Below, piece after piece: positions 10,701 through 18,377 of a stretch of 64,000 nt of DNA. Below the pieces are notes generated by a model. It was not told where the DNA came from, did no database searches, and saw nothing but the letters and a program-made list of their open reading frames with translations. How positions within the stretch are numbered: the first letter of the stretch is position 1; the number at the start of each line of letters is the position of its first letter. Position numbers and translations under genes: made by a program. The stretch is from Pseudomonas fluorescens (GTDB taxonomy: Bacteria; Pseudomonadota; Gammaproteobacteria; Pseudomonadales; Pseudomonadaceae): NCBI RefSeq assembly GCF_900215245.1, contig NZ_LT907842.1, forward strand, positions 5,208,001 through 5,272,000. The letters are read 5' to 3'.

Positions 10701-11297
10701 GGCCGTGTCGATGGGTGGGAGGCGCCGGCATTGACCGGTTTATCGAAAGCCCCGACGCCGTGGACTGAAGAGCAGTTGTTCAGCTACCTCAGCACCGGTT
10801 ATTCCGACGCCCATGGCGTGGCGGCGGGGCCGATGGGGCCGGTGGTGAGTGAGCTGTCGAAGTTGCCCAAGGCGGATATCCGCGCGATGGCGGTGTATTT
10901 GGCTTCGCTCAACGGCGAAGCGGTGGCGCAAGTGCAGGGTGTGGCAGCGGCGGCTGTGCCGAATCCGAATGGTCGTCGGGTGTTCGAAGGGGCGTGCAAG
11001 GCGTGCCATGCTGATGGCGTGGGGCCGAAGCTGTTCGGTGTCAGTCCGTCATTGGCGAGCAATACCAATGTGCACAGTGACCAGCCGGATAATTTGATCA
11101 AGGTGATTCTGCAAGGTATCAGCGCGCCGGCGACCAAGGATTTGGGGTATATGCCGGGCTTCAAGGACAGTTTGTCCACTGCCCAAGTGGCGGATCTGGT
11201 GGCTTACCTGCGTGGGCAATTTGCGCCGAATGCGCCGGGCTGGGAAGGGCTGGAACAGACGGTTGCGCACTTGCGGGCCAATCCTGGTACTCACTGA
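7770..11297 (+). CDS. nicB: Nicotinate dehydrogenase large subunit NicB, Mo-binding and tri-heme cytochrome c fusion
   Basis: A 1175-residue fusion. Residues about 1-750 are an aldehyde oxidase/xanthine dehydrogenase-type molybdopterin domain; GAGESASVPSAAA near its end is the conserved active-site region. A single hydrophobic segment follows (WWFGAVFATLGAVLATAWPF). The C-terminal part has three heme c sites: CAVCH at 809-813, CAACH at 955-959 and CKACH at 1076-1080. There is no FAD subunit, so electrons go from Mo through NicA clusters to heme c and then to the respiratory chain, as established for P. putida NicAB. Length is close to the known NicB. The transmembrane segment implies that the heme domain faces the periplasm. 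Confidence 0.95.
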   Translation: MTDTPLSRDQWLAKAGVLLVVDDVLPPSGPVAKGGTPTVKPKELGLFIAVNDDGVVYAFNGHVDLGTGIRTSLAQIVAEELDLSLDQVKMVLGDTERAPNQGATIASATVQISAIPLRNAAAEARRFLLARAAGRWGVSTGSLKVEAGVIRADDGRSTTYGELVSGQHDQLRISGDAPLKAVEDYRLVGQGAARVDIPGKATGELTYVHDLRVPGMLHGRVVRPPYAGLDCGDFVGNSLLSVDEASIADIPGIVAVVVIRDFVGVVALREEQAIKAAQALQVHWKPWNNALPDMSDVEQAIRDNPRVRRTVLDQGHVDAALAGASQRMPRSYLWPYQMHGSIGPSCGVADYQATGSRVWSGSQNPHLLRADLAWLLECDESLIDVIRMEAAGCYGRNCADDVCADALLLSRAVGKPVRVQLTREQEHLWEPKGTAQLMDVDGGLNADGSIAAYDFETSYPSNGAPTLALLLTGRVEPVAAMFEMGDRTSIPPYDIEHMRVTINDMAPIVRASWMRGVSALPNTFAHESYIDELAFAAGVDPVEYRLRYLKDQRAIDLVKSTAERAHWSPRTAPMQTANEDHLLRGRGFAYARYIHSKFPGFGAAWAAWVADVAIDKQTGDVSVTRVVIGHDSGMMINPAGVQHQIHGNVIQSTSRVLKERVTFEESTVASKEWGGYPILTFPEVPQIDVLMMPRQDQPPMGAGESASVPSAAAIANAIYDATGIRFRELPITPERVLAALNAGTLGEPAKSPVTRKKWWFGAVFATLGAVLATAWPFQPEIAPIAPPSAGTWSKATLERGRLLAAVGDCAVCHTAPGGATNAGGLAMQTPFGTLYSSNITPDVKTGIGAWSYPAFERAMRDGIGRDGRNLYPAFPYTAFRNINEADMQALYAYLMSQAPVSQAPTPNALKFPFNIRPLMAGWNALNLRRAEMTPQPERGEQWNRGNYLVNGLGHCAACHSPRNLLGAEKGGKAFLAGGRVDGWEAPALTGLSKAPTPWTEEQLFSYLSTGYSDAHGVAAGPMGPVVSELSKLPKADIRAMAVYLASLNGEAVAQVQGVAAAAVPNPNGRRVFEGACKACHADGVGPKLFGVSPSLASNTNVHSDQPDNLIKVILQGISAPATKDLGYMPGFKDSLSTAQVADLVAYLRGQFAPNAPGWEGLEQTVAHLRANPGTH

Positions 11298-11388
11298 TGT
11301 TTCAAGGTGGATGACGGTCGGTTGCTTTGAGCCTGTGAGGGGGGAGGTGGATTGAGTACATATCCGTTGCTGCGGTCACGGCCACCTA

Positions 11389-11614
11389 TGGTTCCGCTCT
11401 TACAGCGGGTCACTTTTGGCAAACGCCCCAAAAGTAACCAAAAGGTCTTTGCCCCACCACTCGGTGCCTCGCTTAGGCTCGGCATGCCCTCACGCAGGCT
11501 TGAATCCGTGGGCCGCCGCAATGGGCCATCCCTGGCCCAGTGCGGCTAACCCGGCGTCCTGCCGGGTTACCCACGGATTCAAGCCTGCGTTCGGCCAGCG
11601 TGGTTAACGGGGCC
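11389..11614. repeat. Dispersed intergenic element with long hairpin
   Basis: This stretch resembles an intergenic sequence I have seen repeatedly in Pseudomonas genomes (GTCACTTTTGGCAAACGCC, then a structured half). The structured half has perfect 20-bp arms at 11493-11512 and 11570-11589. Between them are a further stem AACCCGGC/GCCGGGTT and GGGCCA/TGGCCC. It has open frames on both strands but no credible gene. Whether it is mobile or encodes RNA is unknown. Confidence 0.6.
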
Positions 11615-11738
11615 TGTCAGATCAAGATCAACAGCAGATCAAAGTCAAAAGCAGAGCACGGCGGCCTGAAAGCCGACCTGAGTGGTAGAAGCAAAAGCAC
11701 AGCAACACCACGTTTACCGGATGAAATGAGTTCCAAAT

Positions 11739-11825
11739 GTGGGAGCGGGCTTGCTCGCGAAAGCGGTGGGTCAGTCGGCTTATTTGTAACTGACCCAGCG
11801 CATTCGCGAGCAAGCCCGCTCCCAC
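11739..11825. repeat. REPIN, array unit 1
   Basis: Arms 11739-11761 and 11803-11825 are perfect inverse complements; the inner spacer also pairs (GGGTCAGT/ACTGACCC). Confidence 0.88.
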
Positions 11826-12011
11826 AATGTTGACCGAGTTTAGCTACCAGCACCGCAGTGCTCTGCTTTTCTGTGGGAGCTGGCTTGCCTGCGATGCAGA
11901 CACTTCGATACATCAGGCATACCCAGCCGCAGACCCCATACCAGCTCCCAGATTGACCCAGTACAGCCTGAAGAGCTGCCGACCCTCTGCCTGATGTACC
12001 CAGTTCCAAAT

Positions 12012-12098
12012 GTGGGAGCGGGCTTGCTCGCGAATGCGCTGGGTCAGTCAGCTTATCTGTCACTGATGCGCCGCCTTCGCGAGCAAGCCCGCTCCCAC
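12012..12098. repeat. REPIN, array unit 2
   Basis: Outer arms as in unit 1, at 12012-12034 and 12076-12098 (arm 1 ends GCGAA, arm 2 begins TTCGC). The inner spacer reads ACTGATGCGCCGCC and no longer pairs with GGGTCAGT. Confidence 0.88.
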
Positions 12099-12284
12099 AA
12101 TCTTGACCGAGTTCAGCTGCCAGCACCGCAGTGCTCTGCTTTTCTGTGGGAGCTGGCTTGCCTGCGATGCAGGCACCTCGATACATCAGGCAAACCCAGC
12201 CGCAGACCCCATACCCGCTCCCAGATTGACCCAGTACAGCCTGAAGAGCTGCCGACCCTCTGCCTGATGTACCCAGTTCCAAAT

Positions 12285-12371
12285 GTGGGAGCGGGCTTGC
12301 TCGCGAATGCGCTGGGTCAGTCAGCTTATCTGTCACTGATGCGCCGCCTTCGCGAGCAAGCCCGCTCCCAC
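12285..12371. repeat. REPIN, array unit 3
   Basis: Same sequence as unit 2 over the hairpin, shifted by 273 bp; inner spacer unpaired. Confidence 0.88.
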
Positions 12372-12557
12372 AATGTTGACCGAGTTCAGCTGCCAGCACC
12401 GCAGTGCTCTGCTTTTCTGTGGGAGCTGGCTTGCCTGCGATGCAGACACTTCGATACATCAGGCATACCCAGCCGCAGACCCCATACCAGCTCCCAGATT
12501 GACCCAGTACAGCCTGAAGAGCTGCCCACCCTCTGCCTGATGTACCCAGTTCCAAAT

Positions 12558-12644
12558 GTGGGAGCGGGCTTGCTCGCGAATGCGCTGGGTCAGTCAGCTT
12601 ATCTGTCACTGACCCAGCGCATTCGAGAGCAAGTAAGCTCCCAC
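12558..12644. repeat. REPIN, array unit 4, decayed right arm
   Basis: The left arm is intact. The right arm reads TTCGAGAGCAAGTAAGCTCC and has lost several pairings, while the inner GGGTCAGT/ACTGACCC stem is intact as in unit 1. Confidence 0.85.
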
Positions 12645-12763
12645 AATGTTGACCGAGTTTAGCTGCCAGCACCGCTCGACAACCAGAGCACTCAACGCGT
12701 AAGCAAAGATGTGTAGCGACCTATGGCTATCGGCAAGCCAGCACCCACTGTTTGAGCCAATTT

Positions 12764-13411
12764 CTACAGCGAGGTCGGCGTGACCCCGCGCACGACCAAA
12801 TCGCTGATAAACCCCAGCCAATCCTGCTGCTGCCCTTTAGCCGACAGGTCTTCACCGAGGAAGGAGCTTAAGGTGTGGCGGTTGGAGTTATAGAAGTAGC
12901 ACAGCGAAGCGATCATCAAGTACACGTGTTTGAGGTCGATGTCCTGACGGAATACGCCCTTGGCCTGGCCGGCTTCTATGATCGGCCGCAGCACGCCGAC
13001 GGCTTCTCCTGACAGCCGGCGCATTTCGCCGGATTGCTGGGCATGTTTGCCGTGGTGGAGGTTTTCGATGCTCAGGATTGCCACGAATTCGGGGTGTTTG
13101 ACGTAGTAATTCCAGATAAACGCCACCAAGTCGCGCAGCGCCTGTTCCGGCGTATTCAAGTCCAGCTTGAGTTTGCTTTCGGCTTTATTGAACTGCTCGT
13201 AGATGTGCTCCAGCACGCAGATGAACAGGTGTTCCTTGCTGCCGAAATAGTAATAAAGCATGCGGTCGTTGGAGTCGGCCGCTTTGGAGATAGTGTCCAC
13301 GCGCCCACCGGAATAACCGTCGCGGGTGAACACCTGGACCGCTGCCTGCAGGATGCGCGCACGGGTCTGGTCGGCCTGTTGGGCGCGAATACCGGTCTTC
13401 TTGATCACCAT
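12764..13411 (-). CDS. nicS: TetR-family repressor, likely NicS
   Basis: A 215-residue TetR protein. The N-terminal helix-turn-helix spans about residues 15-62 (TRARILQAAVQVFTRDGYSG, then MLYYYFGSKEHLF). The C-terminal half is an all-helical ligand domain. In P. putida NicS represses nicAB and is encoded next to nicB, the same position as here, so the name is given on family plus context. Inducers known for NicS are nicotinate and 6-hydroxynicotinate. It converges with nicB across the repeat array and diverges from ggt. Confidence 0.78.
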   Translation of the reverse strand: MVIKKTGIRAQQADQTRARILQAAVQVFTRDGYSGGRVDTISKAADSNDRMLYYYFGSKEHLFICVLEHIYEQFNKAESKLKLDLNTPEQALRDLVAFIWNYYVKHPEFVAILSIENLHHGKHAQQSGEMRRLSGEAVGVLRPIIEAGQAKGVFRQDIDLKHVYLMIASLCYFYNSNRHTLSSFLGEDLSAKGQQQDWLGFISDLVVRGVTPTSL

Positions 13412-13417
13412 TAAAAA

Positions 13418-13441
13418 GCGCCTTACCGACAGTCAAGGCGC
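13418..13441. promoter_or_regulatory. Inverted repeat GCGCCTT-N10-AAGGCGC before nicS
   Basis: Seven-base arms begin 7 nt upstream of the nicS start codon. Could be an operator or a 5' leader hairpin; it does not resemble the direct repeats before nicA. Confidence 0.4.
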
Positions 13442-13570
13442 GAAATATAGCATGGGCATTTTTGCGGCCGTTCTGTGACCGACAAGTTCTGTAATAAAAA
13501 CGCCATTGCGCTGGGGATTGGAATCCAGTCGGGCTATTTTGGTGCGTCTTAATAACTAGAGTAGCCATGG

Positions 13571-15295
13571 ATGAAATACCAACCCTTCAGCCGTACCCTG
13601 ATTGCCACTGCACTGGTGTTGACGGTCAGCGGTGTGCAGGCCGCTTCCCAGGCCCCGGTGGCCGGTGAAAATGGCATGGTGGTCACGGCCCAGCATCTGG
13701 CAACTCATGTGGGCGTCGATGTGCTCAAGGCCGGCGGCAACGCGGTCGATGCGGCCGTGGCCGTGGGCTATGCCCTGGCCGTGGTATACCCGGCAGCGGG
13801 CAACCTGGGCGGCGGCGGGTTCATGACCGTGCAATTGGCGGATGGGCGCAAGACGTTCCTCGACTTCCGCGAAAAAGCCCCGCTGGCGGCGACGGCCGAC
13901 ATGTACCTGGACAAAGACGGCAAGGTCATCGACGGCCTGAGTGCCAAGGGCCATTTGGCGGTCGGCGTACCTGGCACGGTGTCCGGCATGGAAACCGCCC
14001 TGAGCCAATACGGCACCCTCAAGCGCGCCCAGGTGATTGCGCCGGCGATCAAGCTGGCGGAAAACGGTTTTGAACTGGAGCAGGGCGATATCGACCTGCT
14101 GCACACTGCCACCGGCGAGTTCGAAAAAGACCAGGACCTGCGTGCAATCTTCCTGCATAACGGCCAGCCGATGCAGGTCGGCCAGAAGCTGGTGCAGAAA
14201 GACCTGGCCAAGACCCTCAAGGAAATCTCCGCCAAGGGCACCGACGGTTTCTATAAAGGCTGGGTCGCCAAAGCGCTGGTGGACTCCAGCCAGGCCGGCA
14301 AAGGCATCATCACCCAGGCTGACCTCGACACGTACAAGACCCGTGAACTGGCGCCCATCGAATGCGATTACCGCGGTTACCACGTGGTCTCGGCACCGCC
14401 GCCAAGCTCGGGGGGTGTGGTGATCTGCCAGATCATGAACATCCTTGAAGGCTACCCGATGGCCGACCTCGGCTATCACTCGGCGCAAGGCCTGCACTAC
14501 CAGATCGAAGCGATGCGCCACGCCTACGTGGACCGTAACAGCTACCTGGGCGACCCGGACTTCGTGAAGAACCCGGTCGCGCATTTGCTGGACAAGGACT
14601 ACGCCGCCAAGCTGCGCGCCGCCATCGAGCCGCAGAAAGCCGGTGATTCCCAGGCGATCAAGCCGGGTGTGTCGCCCCACGAAGGCAACAACACCACGCA
14701 TTACTCCATCGTCGACAAGTGGGGCAACGCCGTTTCGGTGACCTACACCCTGAACGACTGGTTCGGTGCCGGCGTCATGGCGAGCAAGACCGGGGTGATC
14801 CTCAATGATGAAATGGATGACTTCACCGTCAAGGTCGGCGTGCCGAACATGTACGGCCTGGTCCAGGGTGAGGCCAACGCCATCGCTCCGGGCAAGGCGC
14901 CGTTGTCGTCGATGAGCCCGACCATCGTCACCAAAGACGGCAAGGCGGTGATGGTGGTGGGAACGCCAGGCGGCAGCCGGATTATCACGGCGACCTTGCT
15001 GACGATCCTGAATGTCATCGACTACAAGATGAACATCCAGGAGGCCGTCGACGCCCCGCGTTTCCACCAGCAGTGGATGCCTGAGACCACCAACCTTGAG
15101 GCCTTCGCCGTCAGCCCGGACACCCAGAAGATCCTGGAAAGCTGGGGCCACAAGTTTGCCGGTCCACAGGACGCCAACCACTTGGCCGCGATCCTGGTGG
15201 GCGCGCCGTCACTGGGCGGCAAGCCGGTCGGCAACAACCGTTTCTACGGGGCTAACGACCCGCGTCGCAACACCGGCCTGTCCTTGGGCTACTAA
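13571..15295 (+). CDS. ggt: Gamma-glutamyltransferase, periplasmic
   Basis: A 574-residue N-terminal nucleophile hydrolase that cleaves or transfers the gamma-glutamyl group of glutathione. A Sec signal peptide ends near VQAAS. The autoprocessing and catalytic threonine is Thr375 in GNNTTHYSIVDKWGN, so the proenzyme splits into a large subunit of about 350 residues and a small one of about 200. PPPSSGGV and GTPGGSRI are further conserved active-site loops. Full length. The start has only a weak ribosome site (AGAGTAG). It stands alone, divergent from nicS. Confidence 0.93.
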   Translation: MKYQPFSRTLIATALVLTVSGVQAASQAPVAGENGMVVTAQHLATHVGVDVLKAGGNAVDAAVAVGYALAVVYPAAGNLGGGGFMTVQLADGRKTFLDFREKAPLAATADMYLDKDGKVIDGLSAKGHLAVGVPGTVSGMETALSQYGTLKRAQVIAPAIKLAENGFELEQGDIDLLHTATGEFEKDQDLRAIFLHNGQPMQVGQKLVQKDLAKTLKEISAKGTDGFYKGWVAKALVDSSQAGKGIITQADLDTYKTRELAPIECDYRGYHVVSAPPPSSGGVVICQIMNILEGYPMADLGYHSAQGLHYQIEAMRHAYVDRNSYLGDPDFVKNPVAHLLDKDYAAKLRAAIEPQKAGDSQAIKPGVSPHEGNNTTHYSIVDKWGNAVSVTYTLNDWFGAGVMASKTGVILNDEMDDFTVKVGVPNMYGLVQGEANAIAPGKAPLSSMSPTIVTKDGKAVMVVGTPGGSRIITATLLTILNVIDYKMNIQEAVDAPRFHQQWMPETTNLEAFAVSPDTQKILESWGHKFAGPQDANHLAAILVGAPSLGGKPVGNNRFYGANDPRRNTGLSLGY

Positions 15296-15305
15296 ACGCC
15301 GTCAA

Positions 15306-15851
15306 TTACTGCAGGAGCGAGCCCGCTTGTTCCTGCAGCAGCTGTTCGACAGCGGCGAAGGCTTTGTCGCGGCGCGCCTGCCAACCCCCACGAATCACGA
15401 CCACCGGCTGGCGGTGCTGTTGCAGCCAGTCCAGGCTGCCCTGGAAAAACGCCCGGCGGTCCGCCAGTTCCGGCTGACAACGCTGGCCGTCGGCGGTCCA
15501 TTCCACATCCTCGGGCGACAGCAGAAGGTGCAGGTCGTAATGCCGCGCCAGCAATTCGCTGTCGAGCCATGCCGGGCAGTCGCCGAACAGGGTCTGGCTC
15601 CACAGCGTGTTGGTCAGCAGGTGCGTGTCGAGGATCAGCAGCCGGGGTTGCTGGGCGCGCGCGGCGTCCTCCCAGGCCAGTTGGCCACGGGCAATCGCAG
15701 GAATATCCGCCAGGGTGGTGTCACGCTGATAGTGGTCGATGAAATACCGCACGTATTCACCGACCATCAGCCCGCCGAAGTGTGCCTGCAGTTCCGCCGC
15801 CAGCCAGCTTTTGCCGCTGGATTCCGGGCCGGCCAGTACCACGACTTTCAT
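15306..15851 (-). CDS. NadR-like ATPase, probable nicotinamide riboside kinase
   Basis: A 181-residue P-loop protein matching the C-terminal kinase domain of NadR. The Walker A is GPESSGKS at residues 9-16. GEYVRYF, LLILDTHLLTNTLW and WTADGQR correspond to conserved NadR kinase segments. It lacks the HTH and adenylyltransferase domains of enteric NadR. It would phosphorylate nicotinamide riboside to NMN. The start at 15851 overlaps the pnuC stop in ATGA, coupling it to the riboside transporter. Confidence 0.82.
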   Translation of the reverse strand: MKVVVLAGPESSGKSWLAAELQAHFGGLMVGEYVRYFIDHYQRDTTLADIPAIARGQLAWEDAARAQQPRLLILDTHLLTNTLWSQTLFGDCPAWLDSELLARHYDLHLLLSPEDVEWTADGQRCQPELADRRAFFQGSLDWLQQHRQPVVVIRGGWQARRDKAFAAVEQLLQEQAGSLLQ

Positions 15852-16411
15852 GCGTGCAACGCCGGGTCGGCGCGCCATTCACGCCAGCCTTGCACGGCAA
15901 TCACGGTGAACAGCGCGTAAAGCGCGGCTGTCAGGTACAGGCCTTTATAGAGGAACAGCCCCACGAAAATCACATCCACAGCAATCCACAGCGGCCAGCA
16001 TTGCACGCGTTTTTGCGCCATCCACAGTTGCGCCACCAGGCTGAAGCCGGTGAGGGCGGCGTCGAGCCAAGGTTGGGCGGCATCGGTCCAGTGCGCCATG
16101 GCGGCGCCGAGCAGCAGGCTGAAGACTGCGCCAACGGCCAGGCTGATCATGATCGAAGGCCAATCGAGGCTGCTGACCTGGCGCCCTTGCTTGACCTCAC
16201 CGGCGCGGGTCCATTGCCACCAGCCGTAAAGTTGCAGGACGGCGTAGACCACCTGCAGCAACATGTCGGAATAGAGTTTCACGTCGAAGAACACCCAGGT
16301 GTAAAGCAGCACCATCACCAGGCCGATGGGCCAGCACCACGGGTTCTGTTTGACCGTCAACCAGACAGCGATCACCCCCAGGGCGGCGGCGAACAGTTCA
16401 AGCCCGGACAT
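15848..16411 (-). CDS. pnuC: Nicotinamide riboside transporter PnuC
   Basis: A 187-residue inner-membrane protein with about seven helices. NPWCWPIGLVMVLLYTWVFF near residues 23-42 and CWPLWIAVDVIFVGLFLYKG near 137-156 are the PnuC substrate-channel segments. PnuC imports nicotinamide riboside by facilitated diffusion, trapped afterwards by the kinase encoded just downstream. AAGGAACC precedes the ATG. No NAD-related riboswitch or operator is visible upstream. Confidence 0.92.
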   Translation of the reverse strand: MSGLELFAAALGVIAVWLTVKQNPWCWPIGLVMVLLYTWVFFDVKLYSDMLLQVVYAVLQLYGWWQWTRAGEVKQGRQVSSLDWPSIMISLAVGAVFSLLLGAAMAHWTDAAQPWLDAALTGFSLVAQLWMAQKRVQCWPLWIAVDVIFVGLFLYKGLYLTAALYALFTVIAVQGWREWRADPALHA

Positions 16412-16473
16412 GGCGGTTCCTTGGGGACGTGGGAGAGGGCGGCGATTGTAACTTCAAAATGCCGAAGGACCAA

Positions 16474-16501
16474 TGTGGGAGGGCGCAAGCCGCCTCCCAC
16501 A
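16474..16501. repeat. Short REP-type hairpin between the chemoreceptor gene and pnuC
   Basis: TGTGGGAGG and CCTCCCACA pair around GCGCAAGCCG. It separates the chemoreceptor stop from pnuC on the same strand and may limit read-through. Confidence 0.7.
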
Positions 16502-16513
16502 GGCTGAACGGTG

Positions 16514-18148
16514 CTAGACCTTGAACTGGCGCAGCAGCCCATTGAGCTGTTCACTCAATTCGCGCAGATGTGCGCTCGCCACGCTGGATTGCTCCGCCGC
16601 CAGCGCTGTGCTGTGCGACAAGCCGGCGGCCTGGGTGACGTTCTGGTTGATGTCTTCCACCACATGCGCCTGTTGCAAGGTTGCGCTGGCAATCGAGGCA
16701 TTCAAGCCATTGAGGTTATGCAACGCCTGGCCGATGGCGTTAAGGCTGGCACCGGCCTGGCCGGCTTGCTCGATGGTGAGTTGCGAGGCGCTATGGCTGT
16801 CGCTGATCACCTTGACGGCCGCCTCCGAATGACCTTGCAGGCGCTCGATCATCGCCTGGATCTCTGCGGTGGATTTTTGCGTACGCTGGGCCAACAGCCG
16901 CACTTCGTCGGCCACCACGGCAAACCCACGGCCTTGCTCACCGGCGCGTGCGGCTTCGATGGCGGCGTTGAGGGCCAACAGATTGGTCTGGTCGGCGATG
17001 GAGCGAATCACTTCGAGCACGCCGCCGATCTGTGTGCTTTCACTGGACAGCGTGCGGATCACCTCGACGGCCTGGCTGATGGTGCCGGAGAGCTGGTCGA
17101 TCTGCTGCATGCTGCTGTCGATGTTCACCTGGCCCTGCTGCGCCTGGGCCTGGGCATCGCGCATTTCGCTGGCGGCGTGCTCGGCGTTTTTGGCCACGTC
17201 CTGCACGCCATAGGTCACTTCGTTGATTGCCGTCGCCACCAGCTCCATCTGCTGCGACTGTTGCTGGCTGCGGTCATGGGCCTGCTGGGCGTTGGTGCCC
17301 AGCTCCGTGGAGGACTGGCCCAAGGCGTTGGCGCACACCTGCAAGTGGCTGACCACCTGGCGCAACTTGGCCGTAAAGCTGTTGAAGTGCTGCGACAGCT
17401 GGGTGACTTCATCACGCCCATGGGTGTCGAGGCTGCGGGTCAGGTCGCTTTCACCACTGGCGATGTTGGCCATTGCGTCCACCGCCGCCTGCAACGGCCG
17501 CACGATGCTGCGGGCGATCAACGTGACCAGCGCCGTCATGATCAGTGCAATGACCAGGCCGATCAGCGAGGTTTTCCACACCTGGACTTTGAATTCGGCC
17601 TGTACATCATCCACGTACACACCGGAGCCGATAATCCAGCCCCAGGGTTCGAACAGCTGGATATAGGAGGTCTTTTCCACCGGCGCTTCGGCGCCCGGTT
17701 TCGGCCAGCGGTAGTTAACGATGCCGGCGCCCTTGGCTTTGGCCAGGCTCACGAATTCGTTGAATATGGCAAAACCGTCCGGGTCGCGGATCGCCGAGAG
17801 GTTTTGGCCATCCAGCTTGGGGTTGGCCGCGTGCATGATCATCACGGGCGTCAGGTCGTTGATCCAGAAATAATCGTCGTGGTCGTAGCGCAGGCCGCGT
17901 ACCGCGCTGAGGGCCTGTTTTTGCGCCGCCTCGCGGGTCATTACGCCGGTTTTCTCGAGGTTCTGGTAATAAGCCAACACGCCGCTGGCGGTTTGCACCA
18001 CGTGTTGTGTCTGCTGGCTTTTGGCTTGGTAGAGGTCACCATGGATCTGCTTGAGCATCAACAACCCAAGGGTCAGCAGCATCAACACGGCGACTATCAG
18101 GATCAGCCAGAGACGGCGGCTGATCGACATGCTGCGCAAACTGTTCAT
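16514..18148 (-). CDS. Methyl-accepting chemotaxis protein with single Cache domain
   Basis: A 544-residue chemoreceptor. One helix spans about residues 12-32. The periplasmic part to about residue 190 looks like a single Cache type 2 domain ([32 protein letters not shown]). A second helix (about 192-212) leads into a HAMP segment, then the signalling domain with the hairpin tip [20 protein letters not shown]. Ligand unknown; sCache_2 receptors often bind small organic acids. Its position upstream of pnuC and 3 kb from the nic cluster makes a pyridine compound possible, without direct evidence. Confidence 0.92.
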   Translation of the reverse strand: MNSLRSMSISRRLWLILIVAVLMLLTLGLLMLKQIHGDLYQAKSQQTQHVVQTASGVLAYYQNLEKTGVMTREAAQKQALSAVRGLRYDHDDYFWINDLTPVMIMHAANPKLDGQNLSAIRDPDGFAIFNEFVSLAKAKGAGIVNYRWPKPGAEAPVEKTSYIQLFEPWGWIIGSGVYVDDVQAEFKVQVWKTSLIGLVIALIMTALVTLIARSIVRPLQAAVDAMANIASGESDLTRSLDTHGRDEVTQLSQHFNSFTAKLRQVVSHLQVCANALGQSSTELGTNAQQAHDRSQQQSQQMELVATAINEVTYGVQDVAKNAEHAASEMRDAQAQAQQGQVNIDSSMQQIDQLSGTISQAVEVIRTLSSESTQIGGVLEVIRSIADQTNLLALNAAIEAARAGEQGRGFAVVADEVRLLAQRTQKSTAEIQAMIERLQGHSEAAVKVISDSHSASQLTIEQAGQAGASLNAIGQALHNLNGLNASIASATLQQAHVVEDINQNVTQAAGLSHSTALAAEQSSVASAHLRELSEQLNGLLRQFKV

Positions 18149-18377
18149 CGTCCTGTCACTCCGTGCTTTTTATAATAGTGGGCGCTGCATCGACATTTAC
18201 GGCTTGTCTGATAGGCTTTCGGCCTGTAATCGAAAAACCTGAGTACTCCCTGATTTTTCACGAAATTTTTGCGGCCCGATGTTGAAAATCCACACCGGGC
18301 CTTAAGTGTGCTCGTCGTCAGTGAACTATTAAAAAGACAGACAAGGCATGCCGTCGCGCATGACCTTTGGGGGAAAC

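Larger units (their letters stand above)
11731..12676. repeat. Tandem array of a 273-bp REPIN-containing unit (three and a half copies)
   Basis: Units start at TTCCAAATGTGGG at 11731, 12004, 12277 and 12550, exactly 273 bp apart; the fourth stops at about 12676. Each full unit has a GTGGGAGCGGG-type REPIN, a spacer with CACCGCAGTGCTCTGC, a second weaker REP pair (GTGGGAGCTGG / CCAGCTCCCA) and a linker. Because 273 is divisible by three, both strands carry long repetitive open frames that are not genes. The array lies between convergent nicB and nicS. Confidence 0.92.

Noticed and set aside
11352..11607. Small open frames in the dispersed element after nicB
   Set aside because: Such frames recur wherever this intergenic repeat occurs and show no ribosome site; treated as repeat sequence.
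11617..12672. Long repetitive open frames on both strands (351 codons minus, 222 codons plus)
   Set aside because: They arise because the 273-bp tandem unit is divisible by three and lacks stops. The peptide is translated REP sequence with no ribosome site.
11731..12676. CRISPR-like repetition
   Set aside because: The unit is 273 bp with palindromic REP arms and nearly identical throughout; there are no 20-50 bp unique spacers and no cas genes.
13556..15181. 541-codon open frame antisense to ggt
   Set aside because: The sense frame has a signal peptide and catalytic Thr375; the antisense frame has nothing recognisable.
16511..18175. 554-codon open frame antisense to the chemoreceptor
   Set aside because: Composition is that of a complementary-strand artefact; no start site or domain.
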